A DNA stretch of 64,000 bases from JAISGQ01 sp964500965 (GTDB lineage: Bacteria > Bacillota > Clostridia > Oscillospirales > Acutalibacteraceae), in NCBI GenBank assembly GCA_964500965.1, contig CAZCQZ010000003.1:1-64000 (forward strand), in the 5' to 3' direction. The notes under the pieces were generated by a model. It did no database searches. It was not told the origin of the DNA and was given only the letters and a program-made list of their open reading frames with translations. A program made the position numbers and the translations under genes. This document shows, in pieces, positions 8,996 through 17,974 of this stretch. Every line of letters begins with the position of its first letter. Positions within the stretch are counted from its first letter, which is position 1.

Positions 8996-9625
8996 GTGAA
9001 ATACAATAAATCGTCCAGAATCATTTCCGAGCACACCGATTATCTAAAACGTTCGCTTTTTGACAGTCCTACGCTGATTAAAGCCTCCGGTATCGCAACT
9101 GTTGCCGGTGCGGCAATCAGCGGCGCTAACGCGCTTATTCTATCATTTCTTGTACTCTGTCTGCTTCTTGCAGTAGGGCTTACCACAATTCTTGACGGCG
9201 ACAGACTTGAATACCCCGTAAAACCAATCGTCTATACCGCCGTCAGTGTCTTCACGCTGTTTGCCCTGCTTATTATAATTAAGCAAATATTTCCGAAACA
9301 GTTAAACAGCATCGGCGTTTACGCGCCGCTTCTTGCTTTCAATTCACTGGTGCTCTGCCGCAGTGAGGACGGTGCGCCAATGCTGCTAAGTACCGAAACC
9401 GTCTCCGACGCTCTGGCTCTTTCCGGTATTTTTGCCGGCATTGCCGTTCCTGTGGCTTTAATCAGAGAAGTCCTCGGCAGTGGAGCTGTTTTCGGGCATA
9501 GCCTCGGTTTTGACGGCAATAAAGCATTCCTTATGCCGTTTATGGGCTTCATTCTTTCCGGCTATCTTATTGCTATTATACGAAAATTGTTGTCTCTTAC
9601 GGAAAGGAGGGCAGGGAACGCATGA
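8996..9625 (+). CDS. rnfE: RnfE-like membrane subunit lacking the iron-sulfur cysteines
   Basis: 209 residues with a GTG start, 7 nt after AGGAGG. It is an integral membrane protein of the RnfE/NqrD family with about six helices. It aligns well with canonical RnfE: SPTLIKASG (NPALVQLLG), SIGVYAPLLAFNS (LGIFIPLIVTNC), IREVLGSGAVFG (LREIIGNGTLFG). In studied Rnf and Nqr complexes the two membrane cysteines of RnfA and RnfE hold an iron-sulfur cluster. In this protein the first is replaced within ASGIATVAG (canonical LGLCPLLAV) and the second is Ser in FNS (canonical TNC). It overlaps rnfA by 4 bp. Confidence 0.83.
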   Translation: MKYNKSSRIISEHTDYLKRSLFDSPTLIKASGIATVAGAAISGANALILSFLVLCLLLAVGLTTILDGDRLEYPVKPIVYTAVSVFTLFALLIIIKQIFPKQLNSIGVYAPLLAFNSLVLCRSEDGAPMLLSTETVSDALALSGIFAGIAVPVALIREVLGSGAVFGHSLGFDGNKAFLMPFMGFILSGYLIAIIRKLLSLTERRAGNA

Positions 9626-10263
9626 GTCTCGGAGTTTTTCTCTCTTACTGCCTTGTAGCGGTATTCGCGATTAACCCACTGTTTGCCGGAATCACCGGCA
9701 TTGACAGTATTCTCGATGCAATGAAAAAGCCTAAAAGACTGCTGGTTCTGTGCGCTTTTGTATCTGCCTTTTCTCTCTTTGGCTCAATGCTGCTGTACCC
9801 CATCGACCGCGAACTGATGAGCGAAGAACCTGCAATGATAGTGCGCGGATTGCTTTTTTCCTGCATCATGCTCCTGCTGTTTTTTATTGCCGCTAAAGCT
9901 GTCGAGGCAATTTCGGGCGAATTCTACGAGAATTACGGTGACCTTCTCGCCCCTGCCGCACTTAACGGCACCGCAATAGGAGCATCTTTGATAATCGCCT
10001 ATGACCGCTATCTCGGAATTGAATACGTGAAGTTCCTTGTATTTGACAATTTTTCTTCATTTTCAATCGCAGTTGCAATCGGTCTTGGCACGGGAATAGC
10101 CTTTGCCATTGCCGCATTTCTTATAAAAGAAGGTCTGCGGATAGCAAACAATCCGGACTTATCGCCCAATATGAAAGGCGCTCCTATACTGCTCATTTAT
10201 ATAGGTATACTTTCAATGGCGTTCTGCTCCGTATTCGGTAACATCACTCTATTCGGTGCTTAA
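9622..10263 (+). CDS. rnfA: RnfA-like membrane subunit lacking the iron-sulfur cysteines
   Basis: 213 residues, ATG overlapping the rnfE stop (ATGA). A polytopic membrane protein of the RnfA/NqrE family. The C-terminal block MKGAPILLIYIGILSMAF matches the conserved FKGASIAMITAGLMSLAF of canonical RnfA, which fixes the assignment. The two canonical cluster cysteines are absent: LGLCPF corresponds to AGITGI, and TTNCAVLG to ALNGTAIG. The gene is followed within about 15 bp by a strong terminator, so no rnfB follows. With rnfE it would form the paired inverted-repeat membrane core, but apparently without its redox centre. Confidence 0.8.
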   Translation: MSLGVFLSYCLVAVFAINPLFAGITGIDSILDAMKKPKRLLVLCAFVSAFSLFGSMLLYPIDRELMSEEPAMIVRGLLFSCIMLLLFFIAAKAVEAISGEFYENYGDLLAPAALNGTAIGASLIIAYDRYLGIEYVKFLVFDNFSSFSIAVAIGLGTGIAFAIAAFLIKEGLRIANNPDLSPNMKGAPILLIYIGILSMAFCSVFGNITLFGA

Positions 10264-10271
10264 GAATGACT

Positions 10272-10308
10272 AAAAATGGGGCAGGCTTTACAGCCTGCCC
10301 CATTTTTT
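10272..10308. terminator. Bidirectional terminator between rnfA and hpf
   Basis: A perfect 10-bp stem (GGGGCAGGCT / AGCCTGCCCC) with a 4-nt loop, A-rich on the left and T6 on the right. It serves the convergent rnf and hpf transcripts. Confidence 0.9.
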
Positions 10309-10320
10309 AAATCTGAATTA

Positions 10321-10866
10321 TTACTTGCTTTCCGGCTGAATAAGCCCATAGCCGCCGTCTTTTCTGGAATAAACAACATTGATTTCGTCCGTTTCATTGT
10401 TGCGGAACATGAAGAACTGATGCCCGATAAGATTCATCTGCAAAATTGCTTCTTCCGTATCCATGGGTTTTACGGGAATGCTCTTGACCTTTACAAGCTC
10501 GTATTCTTCTTCCTCGTCATCACCCAGCTCCTCGGCAGCTTCGTACATCGGCTCAAAATTCAGCTCTCTGCCGCTCTTATTGCGCTTTTCAAGCTTTGTT
10601 TTGTTTTTGCGAATCTGACCGCTGAGCTTTTCAACCGCAACGTCCAACGCTTCGTCAATATCCATGCAGGTGTGCTCAACTCTATAAATAAAGCCGTTGC
10701 TTCTTATTGTAATTTCAACTCTGTAACTGTTCTTTTCGTGGGTAACAGTTACATTAGCATCGGCATCGTCCCCAAAATACCTCTCATATTTTGCAAGCTT
10801 CTTTTCCACTCTTTCCTTGTAGGAATCTCTCAAATTCACTTTTCTTCCGAATATGGTTGTTTTCAT
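10321..10866 (-). CDS. hpf: Ribosome hibernation promoting factor, long form
   Basis: 181 residues, the long HPF type of Firmicutes. An N-terminal S30AE domain (about 1-100) binds the 30S decoding region in place of mRNA and tRNA. An acidic linker (DDEEEEYELV) leads to the C-terminal dimerisation domain (about 120-181, KSIPVKPMDTEEAILQMNLIGHQFFMF) that pairs ribosomes into 100S dimers. The start is the ATG after GAAAGGAG; an upstream in-frame ATG has no such site. A sigma-A promoter lies 60 bp upstream. Confidence 0.96.
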   Translation of the reverse strand: MKTTIFGRKVNLRDSYKERVEKKLAKYERYFGDDADANVTVTHEKNSYRVEITIRSNGFIYRVEHTCMDIDEALDVAVEKLSGQIRKNKTKLEKRNKSGRELNFEPMYEAAEELGDDEEEEYELVKVKSIPVKPMDTEEAILQMNLIGHQFFMFRNNETDEINVVYSRKDGGYGLIQPESK

Positions 10867-10924
10867 GACTGTCTCTCCTTTCGGATTTAGCTGAAAATAA
10901 GCGTCTATCACTTATTTCATCATT

Positions 10925-10952
10925 ATTATAACATGATGTACAATTTTTTCAA
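10925..10952 (-). promoter_or_regulatory. Promoter of hpf
   Basis: On the minus strand TTGAAA, a 16-bp spacer and TATAAT preceded by TGT (extended -10), about 50 bp upstream of the hpf start. Confidence 0.65.
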
Positions 10953-10990
10953 TAGGTAAATTGTAAATTTTATATTTCTTGTTCAATTTT

Positions 10991-11030
10991 TAATATAAAA
11001 ATAAAACCACCATTGAATCGGTGGTTTTAT
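10991..11030 (-). terminator. Terminator after the S1-domain gene
   Basis: The stem AAAACCACC / GGTGGTTTT (11003-11028) is followed on the minus strand by a T-rich stretch. It ends the yab/divIC transcript. Confidence 0.8.
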
Positions 11031-11037
11031 TTCGTCT

Positions 11038-11487
11038 TTATTTTCTGCGCGAAGCATTGCGAGTAGGTTGAGCAAATCGTTTTAAATCGCTCATTTTCTC
11101 GTCACTGGATTGCATAAACTTTGAAAGCATATCATCAAAGCTTGTTGCTTCTGAACCGGTTGACCGTGAGCTTTTGCTGAAATCGTTACGGTATCCGTTA
11201 TTATAATGCGGTTTCTGTGAGCCGTTATATTCTCTCTTTCCACCGGCAGGCTGCTCAATGGCTTTCTTAATAGAAAGACTGATTTTGCCATCTTCACCGA
11301 TTGAAAGAACTTTCACTTTTACCTCCTGCCCCAATGACAGATGGTCGCTGATTTCTTTGACATAAGTTGCGGCAACCTCGGAAATATGCACCATTCCGGT
11401 TTTTCCGCCCTCAAGCTCAACAAAAGCACCGAATTTTGTAATACCCGTGACTTTGCCGGTTAAAATTGAACCTACCTCGAATTGCAT
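11038..11487 (-). CDS. yabR: S1 RNA-binding domain protein, YabR/GSP13 type
   Basis: 149 residues. Residues 1-75 form one S1 OB-fold domain (EVGSILTGKVTGITKFGAFVELEGG, GMVHISEV, VKVKVLSI, KISLSIK), as in YabR and general stress protein 13 of Bacillus. The remainder is a low-complexity basic and Ser/Asn-rich tail. Its place next to divIC and the yab genes matches the Bacillus subtilis order yabO-yabP-yabQ-divIC-yabR, which supports the name. It likely binds RNA or ribosomes; the precise role is not known. Confidence 0.88.
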   Translation of the reverse strand: MQFEVGSILTGKVTGITKFGAFVELEGGKTGMVHISEVAATYVKEISDHLSLGQEVKVKVLSIGEDGKISLSIKKAIEQPAGGKREYNGSQKPHYNNGYRNDFSKSSRSTGSEATSFDDMLSKFMQSSDEKMSDLKRFAQPTRNASRRK

Positions 11488-11522
11488 AGAAAAAAATGTG
11501 CCCCCTCAATATTTTTCATTCA

Positions 11523-11831
11523 TCAGTTGCCCGATGAATTTATAAACACTCTTTCGCCGGGATATACCATGTCAAGCTTTTCCCTTGCAACGCGCTCAAT
11601 ATACTCATCATCGCTTTCTTCAAGCAATGCGGCAATTTCTTCGTTCTGGAGAAGCTGTTCATTGTATTTTTCGACAAGCTCATCGTATTCTGCACGCTTG
11701 TCGGCAATTGAAGCATAGGACTGAATCACCGTAATGCTCATGAGCAGAAACACAATAACAACAGCCACAAGACCGAGGTTCAGTTTCAATTGTTTTACTG
11801 ATTTAATCTTGTTTTTGAATATTGAACGCAT
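11523..11831 (-). CDS. divIC: Septum formation initiator, DivIC family
   Basis: 102 residues: a short basic cytosolic N-terminus, one membrane helix (LVAVVIVFLLMSITVI, about 20-38), then a leucine-zipper-like coiled coil and a short C-terminal domain with EYIERVAREKLDMVYPGE, the FtsB/DivIC signature. It is a bitopic divisome protein acting with FtsL and DivIB. Gene order (between yabQ and yabR) is the conserved Firmicutes one. Confidence 0.92.
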   Translation of the reverse strand: MRSIFKNKIKSVKQLKLNLGLVAVVIVFLLMSITVIQSYASIADKRAEYDELVEKYNEQLLQNEEIAALLEESDDEYIERVAREKLDMVYPGERVFINSSGN

Positions 11832-11897
11832 TCTGCCCCTCCGTCCTCACATGCTTATTTTGAGATAAGCTTATTTTATAACAAAAGCAATACAATT

Positions 11898-12365
11898 TCA
11901 ACACTTTTTGTGATTTTTTGAATTTTTTGTCATATGTATAAATAATCCGGAGATTTTTTGACCAATTAACATAAAAAAGTTATCAATACACCTGCTTACA
12001 GGCACTGTAATATACTTGCGGCAGAGCTCAATCAACTGCTTCAGCATTTTTGCAATGATGTTTACAATAAACATCGTCACTCGACCCAGTGTGACAAAAT
12101 ACAGCAGCCACGACAGCAGTATTGCCATTACAAAATAAATACGAAGGTACCCGAAGTTAACGGTAATGCTTATAAAAAACACTGCCACCGCCGAGGTAAT
12201 CCAGAAAAACACGTCCTGTAGAATTACAGATACTCTTGTGCAGTTAAAAATAATCCTTATTGCTCTGAACAGGTCGTAGTAAAGCCCCATCGCGACACCG
12301 GCGGCAATCGCCCATAAGAGCACCGAAACCTGCTCCGTTACCGTTACAGTGATTTCCCCGTTCAT
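11898..12365 (-). CDS. yabQ: Spore cortex protein YabQ
   Basis: 155 residues with four or so hydrophobic segments starting after MNGEITVTVTEQ. The LLWAIAAGVAMGLYYDLFRAIR segment is typical of YabQ, a sigma-E-controlled membrane protein needed for cortex formation in Bacillus. The ATG overlaps the yabP stop by 4 bp, showing coupling. This is one of several spore genes in the window that indicate a spore former. Confidence 0.92.
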   Translation of the reverse strand: MNGEITVTVTEQVSVLLWAIAAGVAMGLYYDLFRAIRIIFNCTRVSVILQDVFFWITSAVAVFFISITVNFGYLRIYFVMAILLSWLLYFVTLGRVTMFIVNIIAKMLKQLIELCRKYITVPVSRCIDNFFMLIGQKISGLFIHMTKNSKNHKKC

Positions 12366-12640
12366 GAAAACAACTTTTTGAAAAAGCCCTTTGCTTCCGG
12401 CTTTTTGTCCGTATAAACAAGCTCGTTAATCACACCGGTTATAAGCATTTCGCCTGTATCACGGTTGAGACTTTCAATATTGAGCATCTCGCCTTTAATC
12501 GTCAAATCGCCCAGTTCCGTTACAAGCTCCAGTTCAAGCTCGTCAAAGCTCACTACGTCTTCAACTCCGGAAAGAGTAAGTTTTTCCCTGCTTTCGATAA
12601 TCACATTATGCATACCTTTGCGAACGGACTCATTGTTCAT
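12362..12640 (-). CDS. yabP: Sporulation protein YabP
   Basis: 92 residues. It contains NVIIESREKLTLSGVEDVVSFDE, the YabP/YqfC family signature. YabP is made in the mother cell and is linked with YabQ. The start is the ATG 8 nt after AGGAGG; the upstream in-frame ATG lacks a binding site. Next to rqcP upstream and yabQ downstream. Confidence 0.93.
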   Translation of the reverse strand: MNNESVRKGMHNVIIESREKLTLSGVEDVVSFDELELELVTELGDLTIKGEMLNIESLNRDTGEMLITGVINELVYTDKKPEAKGFFKKLFS

Positions 12641-12710
12641 TACCGACACCTCCTGCAACACCGTCTATGAATTTATATGCTGCGGCAGTTGTCGATATGC
12701 GCAAAAATTA

Positions 12711-12953
12711 TTATTCGACCGCAATATACATTGAGCCTGCGTTTTCCTTTGTAGCATACTCGTTTACAGCCAAAACTTTGACCTTTATCGAATGAGCGCC
12801 CAAAGTCAGTTCTATAATGTCGTCAACCTTTACATCATACGAGGCTCTTGCAACCTTTCCGTTAACAACAACCTTTCCTGCGTCACAGGCTTCGTTGGCA
12901 ATCGTCCTGCGTTTTATTATTCTTGATACTTTAAGATATTTATCCAGTCTCAT
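12711..12953 (-). CDS. rqcP: S4-domain RNA-binding protein RqcP (YabO, Hsp15-like)
   Basis: 80 residues comprising a single S4 domain (MRLDKYLKVSRIIKRRTIANEACDAGKVVVNGK, then DIIELTLG). In Firmicutes RqcP works with RqcH in alanine tailing of stalled peptides on the 50S subunit. GGAG is positioned before the ATG. It starts only 11 bp after the ilvN stop with no terminator between, so it may be read from the T-box operon as well as from any own promoter. Confidence 0.92.
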   Translation of the reverse strand: MRLDKYLKVSRIIKRRTIANEACDAGKVVVNGKVARASYDVKVDDIIELTLGAHSIKVKVLAVNEYATKENAGSMYIAVE

Positions 12954-12964
12954 AAATTCACTCC

Positions 12965-13471
12965 TTACAGATTTATTATCTGCCTTATAGTGGTGCTTCC
13001 CTTTTCAAGAGAAACGCTTCCTGTACGGCATATTTCAAGAATTTTATAGTCTCTCATAAGGTTTATAAAATCATCTATTCTTCTCGATTCGTCCGCAAGA
13101 CGGAGCATTACCGAATCCTTTGCATAATCCACTGTTACAGCACCGAATGCCTCCGCTGCCGCTCGAATATCCTCGCGCGTCTGAGGGTCATTCTGCATCT
13201 TAATCAAAAGCAGCTCACAGCTTATGGAATTGTCCGCATTAAATTCCTTTATGGAATACACGTCGGGAAGCTTGTAAAGCTGATTTACAAGCTGCTGTTT
13301 ATATGTTTCCTCTCCCCCGAAAACAACGGTTATTCTGGAAAACTCGCTGGATTCGGTTTCGCTTACGGTGAGGGCACTGATATTAAACTGTCTGCGTCTG
13401 AACATACTCGTAACTCTGTTCAGCACGCCAAACTGGTTTCTTACAAGCACTGCCAATGTGTATCTGTTCAT
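12965..13471 (-). CDS. ilvN: Acetolactate synthase small (regulatory) subunit
   Basis: 168 residues. The N-terminal ACT domain (YTLAVLVRNQFGVLNRVTSMFRRRQFNISALTV is characteristic) binds valine for feedback control, and a second ACT-like half follows. It partners IlvB in the first common step of branched-chain amino acid synthesis. The ATG chosen lies just after the ilvB stop with AGGTG 6 nt upstream; an in-frame GTG 9 nt earlier overlaps ilvB but has no spacing for a ribosome site. Last gene of the leu-ilv operon proper. Confidence 0.95.
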   Translation of the reverse strand: MNRYTLAVLVRNQFGVLNRVTSMFRRRQFNISALTVSETESSEFSRITVVFGGEETYKQQLVNQLYKLPDVYSIKEFNADNSISCELLLIKMQNDPQTREDIRAAAEAFGAVTVDYAKDSVMLRLADESRRIDDFINLMRDYKILEICRTGSVSLEKGSTTIRQIINL

Positions 13472-13472
13472 A

Positions 13473-15140
13473 TCAGTCACCTGCCTTTACTATTATGTCG
13501 TCCATAGAGCCGCCCGGCGGTAGCATGGGAAGCACAAATTCGTCTTTATCTATGGCACAGTCTATCACATACGGACCGTTATAGGCAAATGCGTTTTTCA
13601 TGGCGTCGTTAAGCTCATCGGGAGTTGCAACCGCTTCTCCCTCTGCTCCGAAGGCTCTTGCCACTGCCACAAAGTCGGTTTTCCGTTCAAGCACGCTGTT
13701 TGAATAGTGCTTATCGAAAAACAGGGTCTGCCACTGCCGTACCATGCCCAAAACGCCGTTGTTCATGATAATTATTGCAATTGGTATATTGTTTGTCACT
13801 GCCGTTGCAAGCTCATTAAGGCTCATTCCGAAGCTGCCGTCACCGGTAATAAGCACACTGCGCTCCTTTGTTCCAACCGCCGCGCCTATTGCCGCTCCCA
13901 GACCGAAGCCCATTGTTCCCAGACCGCCGCTGGAAACAAACCGTCTTTCGTTTCTGAAAACAAGGTTCTGCGCCGACCACATTTGATGCTGACCTACATC
14001 GGTACATACGGCGGTATTTTCACCCAAATAATTGTTTATAGTCATAATCGCACGGCGTGGTGTTAAGCCGTCACGGTTGTCCTGTTGGGATTCTTCCTCG
14101 GCTCTCAGAGCTTTGATTTTTTCTCTCCAGTTCGGCTTATCGCTTTTTTCTATCAAAGGCAGAAGCTTTTGAAGCGTCAGCTTTACATCTCCCCGAAGTC
14201 CGCAGACCGTGTGAATGTTTTTTGACAGCTCCGAGCCGTCAACATCAATATGTATCACCTTTGTTACTTCCGCAAATTTTGCACGATTGCCCGTAACACG
14301 GTCATTGAAGCGCACTCCCAGCGCAATAACCACATCCGCCTTGTGCATCGCTATTGATGAAGCATAATGTCCGTGCATTCCCTGCATACCGAGGAAACGG
14401 GGATTGGAGGTCGGAATAGCGGAAAGTCCCATCAGTGAGCAGCCTATGGGCGCATCAATTTTTTCCGCAAGCTCCAACATTTCGCTTTGCGCATTTGCCG
14501 CCACAACACCGCCGCCGAAATATATATAAGGTCTTTTAGCGGAATTGATATGCTCCGCCGCTTCAATTATTCTCTGCTCCTTTGCGGCAAAAGGCTGTTC
14601 CTTTTTAACCGCAGGTGCGGCTGTATACTCACATTTTGCCGTCTGAACGTCCTTTGGAATGTCGATAAGCACAGGTCCCGGTCTGCCCGATTTCGCCAGC
14701 ACAAACGCCTCTCGCACAGTATCCGCAAGCTGCTTAACATTACCAACAAAATAGTTGTGCTTTGTTATCGGCAGGGTTATACCCGTTATATCTATTTCCT
14801 GAAAGCTGTCTGTGCCTATCTGATTTGTCGGCACGTTTCCGCATATGGCAACCAGGGGAATAGAATCCAGATATGCCGTGGCTATGCCCGTTACAAGATT
14901 TGTCGCACCGGGACCCGATGTGGAAATTACAACGCCGACCTGTCCTGTAGTTCTCGCATATCCGTCTGCGGCGTGAGCCGCTCCCTGCTCGTGGGCAGTA
15001 AGAATGTGACGGATTTCATCACGGTATTTATAAAGGCTGTCGTACACGTCCAGTATTTGTCCGCCGGGATAGCCGAAAACTGTCTCACAGCCCTGCTCTA
15101 TCAGTGTTTTTATCAGTATATCCGCACCTGAAAGAAGCAT
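13473..15140 (-). CDS. ilvB: Acetolactate synthase large (catalytic) subunit
   Basis: 555 residues. A ThDP, FAD and Mg-dependent enzyme condensing pyruvate to acetolactate or acetohydroxybutyrate. N-terminal pyrimidine domain with the catalytic Glu51 (TAHEQGAAH), a central FAD-binding domain, and a C-terminal ThDP-binding motif beginning GDGSFGM and ending at MNNGVLGM. It lies 4 bp downstream of leuB and adjoins ilvN, the usual partner. Confidence 0.97.
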   Translation of the reverse strand: MLLSGADILIKTLIEQGCETVFGYPGGQILDVYDSLYKYRDEIRHILTAHEQGAAHAADGYARTTGQVGVVISTSGPGATNLVTGIATAYLDSIPLVAICGNVPTNQIGTDSFQEIDITGITLPITKHNYFVGNVKQLADTVREAFVLAKSGRPGPVLIDIPKDVQTAKCEYTAAPAVKKEQPFAAKEQRIIEAAEHINSAKRPYIYFGGGVVAANAQSEMLELAEKIDAPIGCSLMGLSAIPTSNPRFLGMQGMHGHYASSIAMHKADVVIALGVRFNDRVTGNRAKFAEVTKVIHIDVDGSELSKNIHTVCGLRGDVKLTLQKLLPLIEKSDKPNWREKIKALRAEEESQQDNRDGLTPRRAIMTINNYLGENTAVCTDVGQHQMWSAQNLVFRNERRFVSSGGLGTMGFGLGAAIGAAVGTKERSVLITGDGSFGMSLNELATAVTNNIPIAIIIMNNGVLGMVRQWQTLFFDKHYSNSVLERKTDFVAVARAFGAEGEAVATPDELNDAMKNAFAYNGPYVIDCAIDKDEFVLPMLPPGGSMDDIIVKAGD

Positions 15141-15144
15141 TTTA

Positions 15145-16224
15145 TCACTCCACCTTTAAATTCTCGGCAATTATATCTCCGCATTTTGCACAGCCGACCT
15201 GTGTCATTCCCTCACTCATAATATCCGCCGTGCGCCAGCCTCCGTCGAGATATTCCGAAACCGCATTTTCTATTGCATCTGCTTCCTTTTGCATATCAAA
15301 GCTGAAGCGAAGCATCATTGCCGCCGAAAGAATCGTTCCTATTGGGTTGGCAAGGTCTTTGCCTGCTATGTCGGGAGCTGAGCCGTGTATCGGCTCATAA
15401 AGTCCGCATTCGGTTGCACCGAGACTTGATGACGGTATCATACCGATTGAGCCTGTAATCATGGAGGCTTCATCGGAAAGAATATCACCGAACATATTCT
15501 CCGTCACGATTACGTCAAACTGCGACGGATTTTTTACAATCTGCATAGCACAGTTATCAACAAGCATATCGGACAGCTCCACATCGGGGTACTCCTCCGC
15601 CAGACGGTGCATTACCTTTTTCCAAAGTCGGCTTGAATCAAGGACATTGCTCTTTTCCACCGAGCAAAGCTTTTGGCTCCGCACTCTTGCGGTTTCAAAA
15701 CCTATGCGACCGATTCTTTCTATCTCTCTTTCATTATACGACAGTATGTCAATAGCTGTTTTTTCTCCGTCGATTTCGTCTGTTTTGTGTTCACCGAAAT
15801 ATATGCCGCCCGTAAGCTCACGGACAATTATAAAATCAATACCCTTATCGACTATTGATTTTTTCAGCGGCGAAGCATCGGCAAGCTGATGCCATATTTT
15901 AGCAGGACGGTTGTTTGAATAAACTCCCATTCCCTCTCTCAGGCTGAGCAAGCCCTTTTCCGGGCGCATATTTCCCGGCACATCGTTCCATTTATCGCCG
16001 CCTACCGCTCCGAGCAGTACGCTGTCGGCACTAAGACACTTTTCAAGCTCCGTCTGCGGCAACGGTTCACCCCATTTATCAATGGCACAGCCGCCCATAT
16101 CCACATCGGTGTAATTAAAGGTATGTCCGTAAAGCTCTGCAATCCTGTTGAGAATTTTAACAGCCTGCTCTACAATTTCAGGTCCTATGCCGTCACCGCG
16201 TATAAGCGCAATGTTTTTAGTCAT
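15145..16224 (-). CDS. leuB: 3-isopropylmalate dehydrogenase
   Basis: 359 residues. NAD-dependent oxidative decarboxylation of 3-isopropylmalate in leucine synthesis. Motifs: [14 protein letters not shown] at the N-terminus, [11 protein letters not shown], the metal-site segment [16 protein letters not shown], and [25 protein letters not shown]. Its ATG overlaps the leuD end by 8 bp with GGAGGGCGAGGG upstream. Confidence 0.97.
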   Translation of the reverse strand: MTKNIALIRGDGIGPEIVEQAVKILNRIAELYGHTFNYTDVDMGGCAIDKWGEPLPQTELEKCLSADSVLLGAVGGDKWNDVPGNMRPEKGLLSLREGMGVYSNNRPAKIWHQLADASPLKKSIVDKGIDFIIVRELTGGIYFGEHKTDEIDGEKTAIDILSYNEREIERIGRIGFETARVRSQKLCSVEKSNVLDSSRLWKKVMHRLAEEYPDVELSDMLVDNCAMQIVKNPSQFDVIVTENMFGDILSDEASMITGSIGMIPSSSLGATECGLYEPIHGSAPDIAGKDLANPIGTILSAAMMLRFSFDMQKEADAIENAVSEYLDGGWRTADIMSEGMTQVGCAKCGDIIAENLKVE

Positions 16225-16714
16225 TTCCCTCGCCCTCCTTTAAGGAAGCAAGCAGTCCGCCGCTTTTGATTATGTTCTGAATAAAGGTGGGAAAGGGCTG
16301 AGCCTTATAGGTTTTCCCTGTAGTTATATCCGTTATTTCTCCCGTATCAAAATCAACCTTTACTTCGTCATTTGCATTTATTTCATCTGCCGCCTGTTCA
16401 CATTCAAGAATCGGAAGTCCTATATTTATAGCATTGCGGTAGAAGATTCGCGCAAAGCTCTTTGCAATAACGCAGCCTGTGCCGCAGGTTTTGATAACAA
16501 GAGGTGCGTGCTCACGAGATGAGCCACAGCCGAAATTCCAGCCTGCAACTATAACATCGCCGCTTTTCACATTCTTTACAAAGTCCGAATCTATGTCCTC
16601 CATGCAATGAAGCGCAAGCTCGGCGGCATTGGGGGTGTTAAGATAACGTGCCGGAATAATTACGTCCGTATCAACATTATCACCGTATTTAAAAACCTTT
16701 CCCTGTGTATTCAT
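16217..16714 (-). CDS. leuD: 3-isopropylmalate dehydratase small subunit
   Basis: 165 residues, the short LeuD type of clostridia and archaea. Swivelling domain with [31 protein letters not shown] and [16 protein letters not shown]. It forms the isomerase with LeuC. The start is the ATG after GGAGG; upstream in-frame sequence overlaps leuC and is not protein-like. Confidence 0.96.
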   Translation of the reverse strand: MNTQGKVFKYGDNVDTDVIIPARYLNTPNAAELALHCMEDIDSDFVKNVKSGDVIVAGWNFGCGSSREHAPLVIKTCGTGCVIAKSFARIFYRNAINIGLPILECEQAADEINANDEVKVDFDTGEITDITTGKTYKAQPFPTFIQNIIKSGGLLASLKEGEGND

Positions 16715-16716
16715 GC

Positions 16717-17973
16717 TCAGACCTCCATTTCGGTAATATATCCTTTTATCGCGCTTGCCGCGGCAGTTTGCGGTGAAGCAAGATATACCTCGCTGTCCAC
16801 GTGACCCATTCTGCCTACAAAGTTTCTGTTTGTGGTGGCAACACATCTCTCACCCTCTGCCAGAATACCCATATAACCGCCAAGGCATGGACCGCAGGTC
16901 GGAGTGGAAACAACCGCTCCCGCATCAATAAACACCGTGTACCAACCTTTTTCCACGCATTGGCGCAGAATATTCATAGTGCCGGGAATAATAATGCACC
17001 TGACCCCGTCTGCAATTTTGTTGTCTTTCAGAATGTTATACGCCGCTTCCATATCCTCCATTCTGCCGTTGGTGCATGAGCCAATTACCACCTGGTCTAT
17101 TTTTATGTGGTGAAGCTCACTTGCAGGACGTGTGTTTTCGGGAAGATGAGGACAGGCAACTGTGGAAACAATTTCCGAAAGGTTAATATGTACTGTCTTT
17201 TCGTATTCGGCATCGGGGTCTGCTTCATATATGACCGGTGTACGCTCGCAACGTCCGTTCATGTACTCAATCGTTTTTTCATCAACCGGGAATATGCCGT
17301 TCTTAGCACCTGCTTCTATTGCCATATTACATATGCACAATCTATCGTCCATGGAAAGATTCGCAACGCCGTCACCGCAAAACTCCATGCTCTTATACAG
17401 TGCGCCGTCAACACCTATCATACCTATAATTGTCAATATTACGTCCTTGCCACTGCAATTGGGAGGAAGCTTACCTGTCAGCTCGAACTTTATGGCCGAC
17501 GGCACTTTAAACCACGCCATACCGGTTGCCATGCCTGCCGCCATATCCGTTGAGCCTACGCCTGTTGAAAATGCTCCCAATGCACCATAGGTGCAGGTAT
17601 GGCTGTCCGCACCGATAATGCAGTCTCCTGCCGTTACAACGCCCTGTTCGGGAAGCAGTGCGTGTTCAATTCCCATTTTTCCCACATCGTAAAAATGGCT
17701 TACACAGTGGGAACAGGCAAATTCACGGCAGGTTTTTGACTGCTGTGCCGCCTTAATATCCTTGTTCGGCACAAAATGGTCAAGAACAATTGCAACTCTG
17801 TCCTTGTCAAAAACCTTATCAAAGCCCGCTTTTTTAAACTCGTTTACGGCTACGGGAGTTGTAATATCATTTCCGAGAACAATATCAAGCTTTGCACTGA
17901 TAAGCTGACCTGCTTCTACTTTGTCAAGCCCTGCGTGAAAAGCAAGAATTTTTTGAGTCATTGTCATTCCCAT
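16717..17973 (-). CDS. leuC: 3-isopropylmalate dehydratase large subunit
   Basis: 418 residues, aconitase superfamily, of the compact LeuC/HacA type. The 4Fe-4S cysteines are visible in VIGSCTNGR and [34 protein letters not shown] is the substrate-binding part. AAAGGAGG lies 8 nt before the ATG. Gene order leuA-leuC-leuD-leuB is contiguous. Confidence 0.97.
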   Translation of the reverse strand: MGMTMTQKILAFHAGLDKVEAGQLISAKLDIVLGNDITTPVAVNEFKKAGFDKVFDKDRVAIVLDHFVPNKDIKAAQQSKTCREFACSHCVSHFYDVGKMGIEHALLPEQGVVTAGDCIIGADSHTCTYGALGAFSTGVGSTDMAAGMATGMAWFKVPSAIKFELTGKLPPNCSGKDVILTIIGMIGVDGALYKSMEFCGDGVANLSMDDRLCICNMAIEAGAKNGIFPVDEKTIEYMNGRCERTPVIYEADPDAEYEKTVHINLSEIVSTVACPHLPENTRPASELHHIKIDQVVIGSCTNGRMEDMEAAYNILKDNKIADGVRCIIIPGTMNILRQCVEKGWYTVFIDAGAVVSTPTCGPCLGGYMGILAEGERCVATTNRNFVGRMGHVDSEVYLASPQTAAASAIKGYITEMEV

Positions 17974-17974
17974 T

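Noticed and set aside
14487..15131. Plus-strand open frame (214 codons) opposite ilvB
   Set aside because: It is antisense to a well-conserved gene, shows no family features, and is Cys/Arg-rich as shadow frames often are.
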